From Anisakis pegreffii (taxonomy: Eukaryota; Nematoda; Chromadorea; Rhabditida; Anisakidae): 64,000 nt of DNA. Position 1 is the first letter of the stretch. Each line of letters starts with the position of its first letter. Positions 27,330 to 39,483 of the stretch are shown piece by piece. A program made the translations under genes and the position numbers. The stretch covers positions 62,001-126,000 of the forward strand of contig JAPYMA010000651.1 of NCBI GenBank assembly GCA_035041965.1, written 5' to 3'. A model generated the notes under the pieces. It was not told where the DNA came from. It did no database searches and worked only from the letters and a program-made list of their open reading frames with translations.

Positions 27330-28490
27330 TTGCGCTGTTCGAAGCATTTGCGATCGTGATTGACTTGAACGTAATCTGTCAATACTCACAGAATCAGAGG
27401 CTGTATCCACTAATAAAATATGACATTTATGAAAGCCTATTGTAATATATTAATGATCGACAGAGTTGATATATCTTCAGAAATCCTTCTATATCTCCTC
27501 ATCTAAACAAGATCCCTCGACAATATATACATTACTCTGAAAGCTCAGAATTTTCTGTATCCGACGGTACCAAAAAACTGATATGTTAGTGGGTAAAACT
27601 GAGGACACAGGCAGTTTGAAAATGGTATCCGTGATATTCCTATAGTAATATGTCAATGATCATCAGAAATCCTTCTATATCTCCTCAACTAAACAAGATC
27701 CAACTTCATAGAGGAAAACACCAAACAATTCGTATAAGCCAACTCACACACGCCCTCAGCTCAGTTCGTGACTTATTTTCTCTGGAAGACAATTCAGGAT
27801 ACAATATCTGCGATTCACAGAATCAGTGTTTATGCTAGTGTTTATCCGCATTTCCTTGTGAATACACTGCGCTCGAACAGAATGGCAGCATACGGTCGTA
27901 TTCGACGTGTTATATGAAAGTGTAAAAGAAACCGTAAAACGCACCCTCACTGCAGTCAGTCACCTTACACTAACCGCAATGCTCTAAATCGGCTGATTGT
28001 TAAAATCGAACTAGAGCTTGACTTTCGTCTTGAGCTTGTGCTTATGTCAGTGATCAGGCTTGAGCATCAGCTCAAAACGATTCTCGGTAATCCTCTCAAT
28101 CCGTATCCCGCAACATCCATCGGGTGCATTTTCTGGGCAGTGGCTATAGCAGAGCTAGCAAGAGATTAACAACACATCGAGAATTCGATACATATGATTT
28201 GTTGGTGTGCCTGATCAATTAATTACGTTTCTACGTTTGTGAATAACATCCTATTCCTTGTTCGTACACATCCAGTCCGATCCGTATTGATTCGTAGACT
28301 ATGATCACGATAAAGCTAATAATCCTTATCAAATGAACAACAGTGTAACTGGTCGTTTGCAAATAGAAACGGGTTTTTTTTTCTGTGCAATGATGGATAA
28401 TTTCGTAATCTCGTTGCTGTGCTTTTTTGTGTGTTTCGAAATCACTATGAATTCGTTTAGTAGTGTCGATGATCATTCAAAAGTTTTTCG

Positions 28491-28498
28491 TATTTCAG
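28491..28498 (+). promoter_or_regulatory. Putative spliced-leader acceptor of the 726-residue gene
   Basis: TATTTCAG ends at 28498 and the first ATG is at 28504, a 5-nt leader. The upstream reading frame (28384-28490) is open and hydrophobic, so an alternative is that coding continues upstream with a signal-like segment starting at 28390 and no splice here. Confidence 0.45.
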
Positions 28499-28503
28499 TG
28501 GAA

Positions 28504-31500
28504 ATGAATTACGTTAAAGAGGAGATACGTCAGAAAAAGATATTTCAAAACGACAATACCCAGAACATCAATGCTCAACAGTTCAACATCCCCATAAAAC
28601 AATCTTCTGTACAAACAACCAACTGTTCTGACAATATTGGCTGCCACAAGTCTCAAAATTGTTAGTTTAAATTATTCTGTTTTATATAGTTGCTATATTT
28701 TCCAATTATTCCTCATTTGTGCATCGGTTATTTCAATGAAACAAATTGCATTTGTGGATAATACGACGAGACATTCCGAAAAACTGGTAATCCGAAAAAA
28801 AGAAATCTCTCATTCAATTGAAAAGAGTTATCTGCATTATTAGTTCATCGTTATACAGTTTTTACGTTTTATTGCACAAGTTTTAATTTTATTATCTGAA
28901 AGATAGTGAATATATATAGTGAAGTATAGTGAGAAGCAGATGTTTTACACTCTGATTCGCGTGAATTTGTAATATTCATCATCAAAATAATTTAAAATTC
29001 CTGCAGAAACTTTTCATAATCGGCAAAATTTGCAGTGAATAAGGAAAATATATTCTGTAAGAAAGGTGATACTATAGTGATTTATCATAAAACTATACGG
29101 AATCGACGCTTGAAGATTACATTGGATTCAGAGTCGAGTATTGGTGAATGTAAAAAATGTTGCGATCATATCAATGGCACAAATGAGGTATCAGCCACAT
29201 TGTGTTTGTATTTTGCAGATTGTCTGACTTCACAAAATAGTTTTCCATTCTCATGAATCTCCTGAATGGCTGTTGAAATGTTTACTGAGAAGGAGTTCTT
29301 ACTGATATTCTAATTAATGAAAATATATAGATGTGACCTGCCATGGAGTACATTTTGAATAGATTGGTGAATTAAGTGAGACGTTTTTATTTTGCAGCCT
29401 TTATGGATGGTGCCATGCGATATAATAGGCCTGAATGATCAGCTTATATCGGGTTCGAAACCACAGAAGAAAGCAATTCGTATTCGAGTACATCCTGGCA
29501 CATTGAATGCCAGTCAAACAAACAGTGATTTGGCGAAAAGTGTTGAAACTTCTTCAAAACAGGTGACGATCAACTCGACTTTTTAATCATTGCAACTAAT
29601 GATTGTGTACATTCATCTCAATCGCAGTTTATTTGAGTGCAACTCGATTCAAGCAAGCACATTTTTCCGATGTTTACTTCCATCATGCCAAAGTTGTATA
29701 GGATTAATGATCTTCTGTGTAGTGAATTAAACTCACAGCTTATGGCTACGATCTCGTGATTGGTCTGCCTATTGTGTTCTAAGCTGAACCGGACGGGGTA
29801 ATTGATCAATTATGATTTTAGTTAATCGAGCAATTGTTTGGCGGTGATTGGTCATTCGAAATGCCGAATCATCCTGACGTACGTGTCGAAAAACTGCAGC
29901 AGTTGAGGAAGTTATTCTCGAATGCAAGTGCTCGAATCTCACATTTTAAAGATTGGTAAGTTTGAATGTCACCGTATGATGTTTATTTGCATTTATTTTT
30001 GTATTCATTGTTGAGATGCGAATGATTCTTTAATTTTTTGTTCATTTTCTTCTTCCATAAAAATAAGTTGTTGCTATTTTTTGATACATAATATGCGCAC
30101 TGTTCGCAGATAATGCGTTTTTTCCTTATTATCTTTGTTTGAAAAATTGCGTCAGCATCGTTGAAAAAGAAAGGTTGAATGAAATATAACCGGTTATGAC
30201 TTTTTAAACATGATTTTTTAAATTCTCGCATGTTCGATAGAGTGACATCCCAGTGAGATTACACTAGGAGAGACGTGAACAGTTGAGATGAATAGACGCA
30301 CATACTTCTTCCGTAACCTACATATACCTGCATCAATCTGCGTGTCCTCCTGTTTTGTATAAAATTGCAGGACACTAAGTAGAAATCATTTAGTTCTCAC
30401 GAAGCGGTAATTTGTTAACCTTCGTTATAATGAGAGGCGATCCTAGTGTTGAACTTGTATGGTGTTGAGAAATTTTGATCATTTTGTTGTGAGATTAATT
30501 TCTTGAAAATATTTTGTCGTTTCGTATGCGTGTTTCTATCACTTGATAGATACTATGAAGACGGTTGGTTGACTTATTGATGAAATTCACCGAATCGATC
30601 AATTTTCAGCATTGTGTTGAATTGGTTATTTGATATTGGTGATAATAATAATAACAACAGTCATAATATGACAATGTCATCGGCTCTTCTCAAATCGCTT
30701 TCGTTGAAAGTTTCCTCGCGTCCTTTCGATGACTCAACAAAACAACCAAAAAATGCGCACATGCAAATTGTTTCGTTGTCGTTCATCCGTGACGGCATCG
30801 CAGAGCCTTTAGTGGAACTTTGTTTCACCGATCTCAGAGAACCGAAATGGCTGAAAACCGATCGTAAAGGTTCATTTCGTTTTTCATTAAGTTTATCCGG
30901 AAGTAGGGAATGTTAGTTGTGGTCAGTTGAGATATGAGACGATCAAACGATATCACCATTCGTGTGGAGTGTAGATTTTTAGGGATTTCTTTTTGTGAAA
31001 CGTAAACATTGAGAGCATATTAATGGGAACTGGTCGGTGTGGATAACAGCTGAAAGCATTTTTCAGATCATATAATTGATGTGGATAAACGTGGATTTCG
31101 CATCCATCTACGAAAGACTAACACTGAAGAAGGCTCAGTGCCGATTCGTAGGTGTGAGCATGTGCGTGCTGTCAGTTTTCAAAACGACGGTACTACGAAG
31201 GAGATGGTTAGTTCGATCAAGTATTTTCTTTTTCTTTTTTTAAGACTATCATAAAAAAGATGAGCTTGATCTCAAACTCTGCTCGCATTGATTTTCATTG
31301 CTTTCCGAAAAGTTGAAATTTGAGAAAACAAAAAGAAAAATATGTTTCAGCCCTTGATTGACTCTCAAAAACGCATCGATGAGCTACGTCAACGTCTCGA
31401 CGAGTCACTATCACAGTTTCAACGTCATCAAAAGTTGCATTCAAACTCAAATCATCCATCAAAACCACACAACAATAACATTAAACAACGCCGCATCTTA

Positions 31501-34262
31501 TCAGTTCTATGCCAAAATACCGAACAAACCCTAATTCAAATTTCGGTTCGTTTTCACTTTCAATGGATCTCATTCCGAACTCATAATGATGAGGGAAGTG
31601 AAGTGACAATCATAATTGTTTGTTACTGTTATTTTGTGCACTGTTTTATTCAGGGTACCAAATCACTGAATTATTTGTTTGCTTCACCACTGCAAAGCAC
31701 TCACAATCGTCAGTCCACATCTCCACTGCACCTAATCGTTGGCAATTCGAATGATCAATCATGTACGGGTGATTCATTGCCGAGGTGAGCAAATAGACGA
31801 ATAAACGATCAACTAAAACTAAAAATCAATTTGTTTACCAACTGATCAGTTTGTTTTCCTGCGAACTCTTCATCATATTAAAGAGTGACTTCTTTTGTCA
31901 CTAATTTTCTGCATTATTCTCTCGAAAGAATAACGACTTCCTGATTATGTCTCTCGTCCAATTTTCAAATCATCTCTTCTGAATGCTTTTGAAGTGATTC
32001 TTAAATGTAATGTTTAGTAGTCCGGCGAATAGCGTCGATTCTGGAATCTCATCATTTGGTTCGTTGAGCAATTCACCGAGTGTATCGCCTGGCTCATCGC
32101 CTGTCTACACCAGAAATGTTCCCTTCATGCATAGTTACGGTTAGTTTTTTTGGTTTGTTTATGTTGTTGGTGTTGGCATTGGTTAAACTGTTCACGCGTT
32201 AACACTTGTCGACATTTTTATCGTTGAGATGTAAACAGATATAAAAGCAACGTTTCTGAAAATTTTTGATAATGTGGTCAGATTTGAATTTGATGATCTT
32301 TGGTGTGGGGCATAGCACAACTTCGTTGGGTGGTAGCAAGGATTGTTGGTTTTAAGTGTATAATTTTGCGGAAATGATTTGATCTCATATTTTGATTTTT
32401 TGTTTTCAAATCGTTTGCCTTGACTGATGAAATGTCGCAGTTGCTGAGAAGCGCAGTAACGTCAGGAAATTGTTTTAAGGGAATGGAATTTTTAAAGCAG
32501 ATGATTTACGTATGCGACCACGTTCAACGAGCGAATGTATCACATCGACGGGACTAAAATCAATACTAAAAAAGCCGACTACAGTTATCGAATACAGAGG
32601 ACGCTTCGTTAATTATAGGTAGATGTCTGATCATTGAATTGTATAGTCCGTTGTAAATTTTCGATTCGGAGGTTCTCAGAACCCACAAAAAAAGATCAGT
32701 AAATGCAGATTTGAATCGCAGACTTACATGAGAATGTTCATTTTAAGATCGGTATCAGAGTGTCAACATTCGGACGAAAGAGAAGCAATTGATGGATTGA
32801 TAGGTGCAGACACATTAGAAGGCATTGATGAGAGTAGTGAGAGTTTAGGTTTGTCCATATTTTATTAGGTGTTTTTTTAATGTTTACCAGTTTTCTTGTC
32901 AAAATAGCTTCTCTAAAATTTCCTTCGGTTCGGATTCATTGCGTTTCGAGTAAGGTCACAAGACCTACAAGTCATTTAGCAATAAATTTCGTGTTCGTGA
33001 TCATGATGTATTTAACAGAGTGATATTATCGTTGATGTTCGATCGTTAAGGTTAAGAAAATATCCAGTCATTTATCAGATGTGCCAATTATGGGGGGGAA
33101 TGACTTGTAATTGGCACATCTGATGAGTAATTGGATTTTTTTGCCTTATTTCGAGACAGTGCAGTGTAATTTTGTGATGACGTTTTTCAACGTGTATCTT
33201 GCAGATTGCATCGTTCGCAAAAAGCGTGTATCGTTCAGTGAGCGTTTGGTGCAGGAACGTTCGTTCAGACCAAATTCATCGATTCTCGGCCAGAAGAAGA
33301 AGAATCAACGGAGGTCGAGAAATAAACTCAAGAAGAAAGCGTCTTCTGAAGAATCGTTGAACACCGACGACGATGGCTCTAAACGTGATTCGTCTGAAGA
33401 GGTAAAGGTTGGTGCAGGCTATCGTCTCTCTTGTTGAAATAATTCAAGGAGTAGTCGTTTCTTTTTTTAAAGTTATGTGTAGCTGGTATCCTGTAAATTT
33501 TGAGTATAACAAGCGAAACTTGTCAAGCTAATTCATCATCATAATTCCATCGTTTGATAGCTCATCTTTAGAGACGCTTTTGTGAGATATATTTCACTTG
33601 ATGAATTTCTTGAAATACACTTTAGGTGTAATTGAATTATGAATAAATTTGATTTCAGGATGGCAATCGTGAGAGTAGATTCGGTGGTGACGAGCAAGAG
33701 GAGAGTAAGTAATAAGTCTTTTATTGGTTTGGGAATTACGTCGATTGAAGGAAAAATATGAAATGAAAGATTCCGCAGTTAGGACTCATTGAAAGTTGTT
33801 GTGAATGCTCTTATATTTCTGTTTGCAGCACACAACCACATTTATGATTTTTGAACGTATTTGGCTTATTTGGTTAATTTGTGATCAGTGAAGAAATGAT
33901 TATATTGGAGTATCAATAATGCTCTGAGTTGGTATTTGAGTGATGCATATGAAGGAAGCTTGGGGCGTTCAATTTGTCATTTGTGAGCGTTTGTTGGATG
34001 AAAAATTTGAATCGTTGCAGAAGTGAGTGAATGCAACGGAGATGAAAATTTGCTGGTAGACAATAAGCATGAAAAGAAGGTGAACAGAATTGATGAGTGC
34101 GAACGAAAGAAGGAAGAAGACGAGGAAGATCACTCGAAAAGCGCTCAGATAAGAACACGTCGTTTGAGAAGTAGTACGGGTGAAGAGAACTGCGTTAATT
34201 TCATTATCGGTGACACCGAGTTGAAAGCGCATCAGTTGCATATCACCACCGAGAGCAATTAA
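28504..34262 (+). CDS. Possible PIH/kintoun-like protein with a PP1-docking motif
   Basis: Exons 28504-28660, 29036-29187, 29398-29562, 29822-29955, 30610-30911, 31067-31206, 31351-31545, 31654-31784, 32018-32139, 32498-32607, 32761-32848, 33205-33401, 33659-33704 and 34021-34262 match in phase and total 2181 nt, 726 residues. Residues about 85-190 have W-x-VP, a Lys-rich turn, IRIRVHPGTL, then LAKSVE and LIEQLF, the order seen in PIH domains (W-x-[IV]P ... [VY]xVxxHPxTL ... AxxxIExxF) of PIH1/kintoun proteins. A beta-rich middle follows (PLVELCFTDL, KGSFRFSLSLSG, DVDKRGFRIHLRK), then a short coiled coil (KRIDELRQRLDESLSQ), a Ser-rich stretch, and RKKRVSFSERLVQE, a classical RVxF site for protein phosphatase 1, followed by SSILGQKKKN and a highly charged tail. 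Drosophila kintoun is also known as a PP1-interacting protein. Kintoun helps preassemble axonemal dyneins, which most nematodes lack, so the assignment is uncertain while the gene itself is solid. Donor at 32608 (GTTAAT) was chosen by phase. Confidence 0.6.
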
Positions 34263-37200
34263 CGACCTCATCGAAAAACTTGTAAAATGTTTTTCGAGAG
34301 AGATTCTGATTGTGAGGGCGATCACCAAAAAGAATCATTCGTCAAGAATCTGTATCAGATCATTTTAGTGGATAGTTGTTCTGTATAATAGGTGCTGAGA
34401 AGGAAGCCATCAAACGTGTTGTGATGGTAAACCTGTCTCAACGAATTAGAACGTTTTATAAAACACGCTATTAGTAAACAATTAATACCTCTTCTTATTT
34501 ACGCAACTATACAGCTGCTCTTCTTTTGTTTATATGTTTCCATTGAAATCGTTCAATGTTTTCTTTTTTTTTGCTGGTGTGTTTCATATTTGATAGAACA
34601 ACATTGTTGAGTTGTTCAGAAAGTTCTCGATTTCTGCTTTGGACGGTATTCTTTCGGAAGTATTGTTGAGTGATAAAACGAAACGATTGGATCGTTTCAA
34701 TATGTCACTCAGTTTTACTTTCTTCGTGAAGAATTTTTTGGTACTTTGTCCAAATCGAATTTCGAGAACTGTTTTATTCTTTTGTTTGCATTGAAGTTTT
34801 TTATGAATATGTTTCATTTGTTAATTTTTATTCAGTGTTATCAAATCCAACCTCTCGTCTGTTCATACCCAGGATTCTTATTGTTAGATTTGAAATATGG
34901 CATGTTAAATCTCATTTTAATGTTTTCATCTATGGAAATGCTCCTAATCATATATTATACGGTTGACTCATTGATTTATTCCTCCACTGTTTTTAGCCAA
35001 GTACAGGTGTAATTTGTTATTCGTTCGATTTCTGTTAGATTCATTATTTTGCTTTGTAAATAATTTAGATCGCATACATACATTCATATCTATAAATACA
35101 ATATATACATACATATATTATATATAATTGGTCGAATGCATTTAACGCATTCTGATTTTTATTTGTGCATCTTTTTTTGTTTAATATTGCCACTCATATG
35201 GAAAGGCTGTGTGCAAGAATTGATTATGGAACAACAACCAAATTGAATGTTTTCTCATAATTATGCTCGTAAACTAGGGATGAAACGAAAATTTTAAGCT
35301 TTTCAAGGGAATTCATTTGGAAGTCATCGAGCAAATTTTATTTTTTTATTGTTTTAAACGTTCCTTCAAGTAGCACCTCTTGCACATGGACTGACTGCTT
35401 ACGATGAGTGTGTATTTTTAGGTGCTGTGTTCAGTGATTTTTATAGAGTTGTATTTATTTGGTGGTTTGGTTGGGTTTATTGGAATGGGCGATTTATGTT
35501 ATAATCGCGATTAAGGAAACGCTTATTTGATTGTGAGATTCGTATTGTGATCAGCCGAATTGTATTGTTGTGTTAGTCGTTTTATTCAAGTGTGTCGGTT
35601 CTCAGAGAATATTGACATCGAGGTATGAATAATGTTTATTCAATTGTTGACAATGATTGAAGTAATTCAATGATGTTTCTGTATTTTCATTTTTACTCAA
35701 AAATCTATTTCTGGGAGTATTTATTGAGATCTATGCAAAGTCGCACGCGACGATAAAATACGACGACTATGTTTTGGTGTGGAATTGGCTTAGGCTTCTT
35801 GCTGCAATCCCACTGAATTGACTTTGTTTCCTAGTGAGTCCAGTAAATTTTGAGAATGAATCGTTTCGCTCTAATATGAAGTTGAAAGCTTTGAAGCTTG
35901 AGCCAAGTCGAATTCCAGACAGTTTGGATTTGTTACTAACACCTAGAGGGAAGTTGTTTGAGCAGCTGCTCAGTTGTGATCTAGGGAGAGTCGTCGAATA
36001 CCCGTCCGTCGTACTTTCGCAAAAGATGATTTATTCTTGAAGGGTTGATTTCAATTTATGTCGCGCATATTATACTATTGCTGAGAGATATCCAAGATGT
36101 CAGCAATGAAAAACATCCTCATATCAATATCTTTGTTCCTCAACGAGGTGTTGTGTCGTTTTTGTTTGAAGATTTGTAATGTGAACATCGAATGATAACC
36201 TCATCGAATTGTGTCTGTGCTTGTTCGTATCATCAAAATATGATTAGGAGAAAATGTCTCTGTAAAATTCAATTAAAGCATTTCGAAGTAATAGCTGTCT
36301 CTATTGTGTTCCTTGTATTTTCATTTTTATTATAATTGAGGCATGTAACCAAGAGGGAATAACGCTCGTCCTCAATTTGAGGATGGGATTTGGATGGTGA
36401 ACTGAGCAAGGTGAATTTGTTGAATGAGTTGAGGAATTGGCAAAAATTGGATATGTGAGGTATTGCGTTTAAGGTGAATGCTAGCCAGATTTTTTGTGAA
36501 AGCAATTTTGGTTACAAGCCTCTTCATGTTGCTGTTATTGACTGTGGTTATGTGTTCTGATGGGCAGGCAGCTTATTGCATATGTATCATTCTAAGGAGA
36601 GCTTTCATGTGGTGTTCCAGTCTAAATTATATGGCTGAAAGAAAATTATCGAGTGCTCGACGTCGGAAGATCACAAGATTTGGCAGATTTAGGTTGTAGT
36701 TCCTTAAATTTTGTTTTAGAACGTTGTACTAATTGATTTTCGCTCTGCCGGAGTTTCAATAGATGAATCGCACTGAAAGTCTCCTCAGTACTAATGACCA
36801 TGTATGCTCCTTTGACGGTGCACATCAATATAAATAATGTGTTGATGGGGCTGTATCGGGACCCAAATTACTGGAATTAGGTCCGGAATGAAGACTTCAC
36901 AGCGGATCTAATACCTGAACGGGGTTCCGGAACAGCCCTAATATAGATTCGTAGACGCGTGAGGTTGTTGACGATGATAGAAGTGCTTATATTTAAAAGC
37001 AACCCAAATATGAAACACAATTCGATTGTCTGTTCGGATCATTTGGATCGTGCTGCTGCAATCAATCGCATACAAAATGTCTGATGCATTGTTACTTATA
37101 AATATCTCTATATATTTGTCGTTTGTTACTTGTTAATCACATTTAATCAATATCGTTCGTTACGTTATCCATTTCAATAAACCATTCAAAATATTCATTC

Positions 37201-37379
37201 ATCCGTCCATTTCAGTATCAATTCAGTCAGCAACTCCAACAAGTTAAAAACGAAAACCTTTCATTTTATCGCAAAACATCGCGATTAATACAACAACATA
37301 GCAATTTTAAACGACAATGGTTCAGTACATACATATATTTGAATAATGAAACATAGAAGCCAACATCATAAATTCCGAA
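34263..37379. other. Intergenic region with one candidate peptide ORF
   Basis: Mostly T/A-rich sequence: TA-rich simple sequence at 35085-35130 and the likely 3' UTRs of the flanking convergent genes. An exon-like open frame at 35834-36040 and a short secreted-peptide ORF at 36478-36699 are the only coding hints. Confidence 0.5.
36478..36699 (+). CDS. Candidate small secreted peptide precursor ending in an RF-amide-like motif
   Basis: An uninterrupted 73-residue frame begins MLARFFVKAILVTSLFML, a strong signal-peptide-like stretch (basic start, hydrophobic core), then a Cys-containing middle and the tail ARRRKITRFGRFRL. RRR-KITRF-G-R has the form of a neuropeptide unit: tribasic cleavage site, a peptide ending RF, an amidation glycine, then Arg. 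FMRFamide-like precursors of nematodes use this grammar, but usually with several peptide copies. No intron or clear upstream acceptor is seen. A chance ORF remains quite possible. Confidence 0.25.
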   Translation: MLARFFVKAILVTSLFMLLLLTVVMCSDGQAAYCICIILRRAFMWCSSLNYMAERKLSSARRRKITRFGRFRL

Positions 37380-38956
37380 CTAACTACCTTTAGAATCATC
37401 CAGTTTGAAAAATGATGAAATATTTTGTTTAATCTTCCTATATAAAGCCTTTCGCTTGGCTGCAGATTCAACTTCAGAACGAAAATCTTCATCATATACC
37501 AAATCACATTGGAACACCTCAGCGAACTGCTGGCAAAGTGGCTTGATTGCCTCTACGATGCCCACATCTTTGCCCAGTTCCTTCGATAATGACGTTACTT
37601 CTTTACCAACCAGTCCACATGGTACTATCTTAAAATCAATCAGTCAGTACAGTCAGCTAACGCAAAATGAATTGCTTTTGCAAAGGGTCGATAACAAAAA
37701 ACCGAATTTCATCAACCTGGTAACGCATCGAATTGTTTATGATAACACTAGCACCATACAAAATTAATTACCTGCGCAAACCAATTCAAATCTGTATCAC
37801 AATTCAACGCAAGACCATGACTCGTTATGCCTCGTCGTACGTTTATGCCAATTGCAGCAATTTTTCGTGTTCCATTACCGAGCCAAACACCTCAAATACA
37901 GTCAATCACAAAACAAACTTCTTCAGATTTCCATAGCTCAAATCCTCAATTGTTCTATCCATCACTATCAATCCACAACTCTCATTCCGAATTTTCGTAT
38001 GATATTTCATCGGTTATATTAAGATGTAGATGAAATATTGTTTAGTGCTCATATCTTCAAAAGTGTACATTGACTATGAACTGTTTCGAATGTCTTCAAA
38101 AAACTGGCCGTTACAGAACATCAACGGACCAGTATCAGGGGAACGATGAGCTCCTTTGACTCCGAGCTTATCAACCGTTCGAATAATAGTCTCCTCAATC
38201 AAATGAACATATCGTCTGACGCCAACACGTCGAGTCTTTTCATCTGGTGACGAGACTGATAATGTCGACAGGTCCATAATTGGATAGGCTACCAGCTGTC
38301 CTGGACCATGGAACGTTATCAAACCACCTCGATCAGTCCTTTAATTATGCCCAGTTGACCACAACCGATGTGCAGTGCGAACATGCAAATCAATCATAAC
38401 ATCATTCTGAATACATTCATAACTCAAACGGTTCAAAAATTTCGTTCCATTCACCTGAAGAAATCTGCTCCGAGTGCCCTCAATCGAAGTTCTTCTTTCA
38501 TAGAATACATGTGGCTTCTTAATCCAACCGTATAAACTGGTGTGTGTTCCAACAGAAATAAACGATTTCTGCAAATTCAACAACACTTCATTAACGAACA
38601 CAACGAATCGAAATCGCATTTATTCACCGCAGTTGGAACCCGCTTAAAAATTTTAGAAGTATTCGAGAACCACTGAATCAGTTTCGACATCTGAATTTTC
38701 ACCTAACTCATCAGTTTTCCGATAATGTCCGAGAAATTCCATGTGATTACCCTAACATCTACGATAAATATGAAATCAACTGATGAATGAAGAATACTGA
38801 CTTTATTGGCTCGTTGAGGTTGTGCTCTTTAATTTCAATAATCTTCCGGACATATTCGTGCTGTATATTTAAAGCCTTCTCGTAGCACATACGACCCAGC
38901 CATATTGCCTCAACAGTTGCACGTGGATGCCGAAGATTCGCTGGGGTCAAACGCAT
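37380..38956 (-). CDS. LIPT2: Octanoyl-[acyl-carrier-protein]:protein N-octanoyltransferase (LipB family), mitochondrial
   Basis: Exons 38802-38956, 38455-38568, 38130-38338, 37772-37890 and 37380-37628 total 846 nt, 281 residues, with matching phases. The enzyme moves octanoate from acyl carrier protein to the lipoyl domain of GCSH/E2 proteins, the first step of lipoate synthesis in mitochondria. Family blocks in order: [88 protein letters not shown] and IVPCGL. The catalytic Lys of KIAAIG and the catalytic Cys of PCG are both present. The length suits the family. The start at 38956 ([13 protein letters not shown]...) gives a short basic leader; a possible spliced-leader acceptor TTTCTTTAG ends at 39019. 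Introns use unusual acceptors (TTTAAG at 37629, TTTGAG at 37891, TTAAAG at 38339). It lies downstream of mL42 on the same strand. The stop at 37380 assumes no further splice at AAAG/GTAGTT. Confidence 0.96.
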
Positions 38957-39483
38957 TGTTTCACAACAATTATTACCATTCAAAATCAAAAAAAAATCAG
39001 ACTGAAGCTGATTTAGTGCTAAAGAAAATGAGATGAAAAGCAAGAGTGTTTGTCACAACAGAGTACTTTTGCTATAGAATTGCTAGGTACAAGCACATGT
39101 CACGTAGACAATCAATGAGCTTATCATACAATGCGACTGCAATAATGACGAGACACTACAACTGGTCCGAGTTATCACGCAGTCACTCACCACAAAACGT
39201 GCACTTTTTAATTTCAGACCAATGAACACCAGCAAAGTCAAATGAAGAAACTACAGCCAATGAAGAGGCAGAAGGAAACGCAAAAAAATGAGCAGGAAAA
39301 AACAATTTCCACTGAGCAATTATCACGAAAAACACGTACGCAAGACAATGATTATCAGGCGAAAGCCAGCGATTACAAACGTAAAGTGGATTTGATGGGA
39401 TACGATGCAGAAGCGAGGCACAGATTTCGAATTGAGTATTTCGTTTAAAGTGTCAAATCGGTAGACTTCAACTCCGAACAGAA

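Larger units (their letters stand above)
24702..28503. other. Intergenic region with repeats
   Basis: No protein gene is supported. It contains the probable 3' UTR of the URB1-like gene (to about 25000), an A/T-rich stretch with repeated AAAATC(A/T)TTC words (25860-26160), the dispersed segment 26565-26720, the tandem duplication 26797-27329, relatives of the 3-kb repeat family (27440-27680), and the leader region of the next gene. Confidence 0.6.

Noticed and set aside
35834..36040. Exon-like frame SPVNFENESFRSN... after a TTTCCTAG acceptor
   Set aside because: Reads like coding sequence, but no start, no partner exon and no family could be found between 34262 and 37380.
39242..39448. Lys/Gln-rich 68-codon plus-strand frame between mL42 and LIPT2
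   Set aside because: Antisense to the intercistronic region, low-complexity composition, no upstream acceptor or promoter hint.
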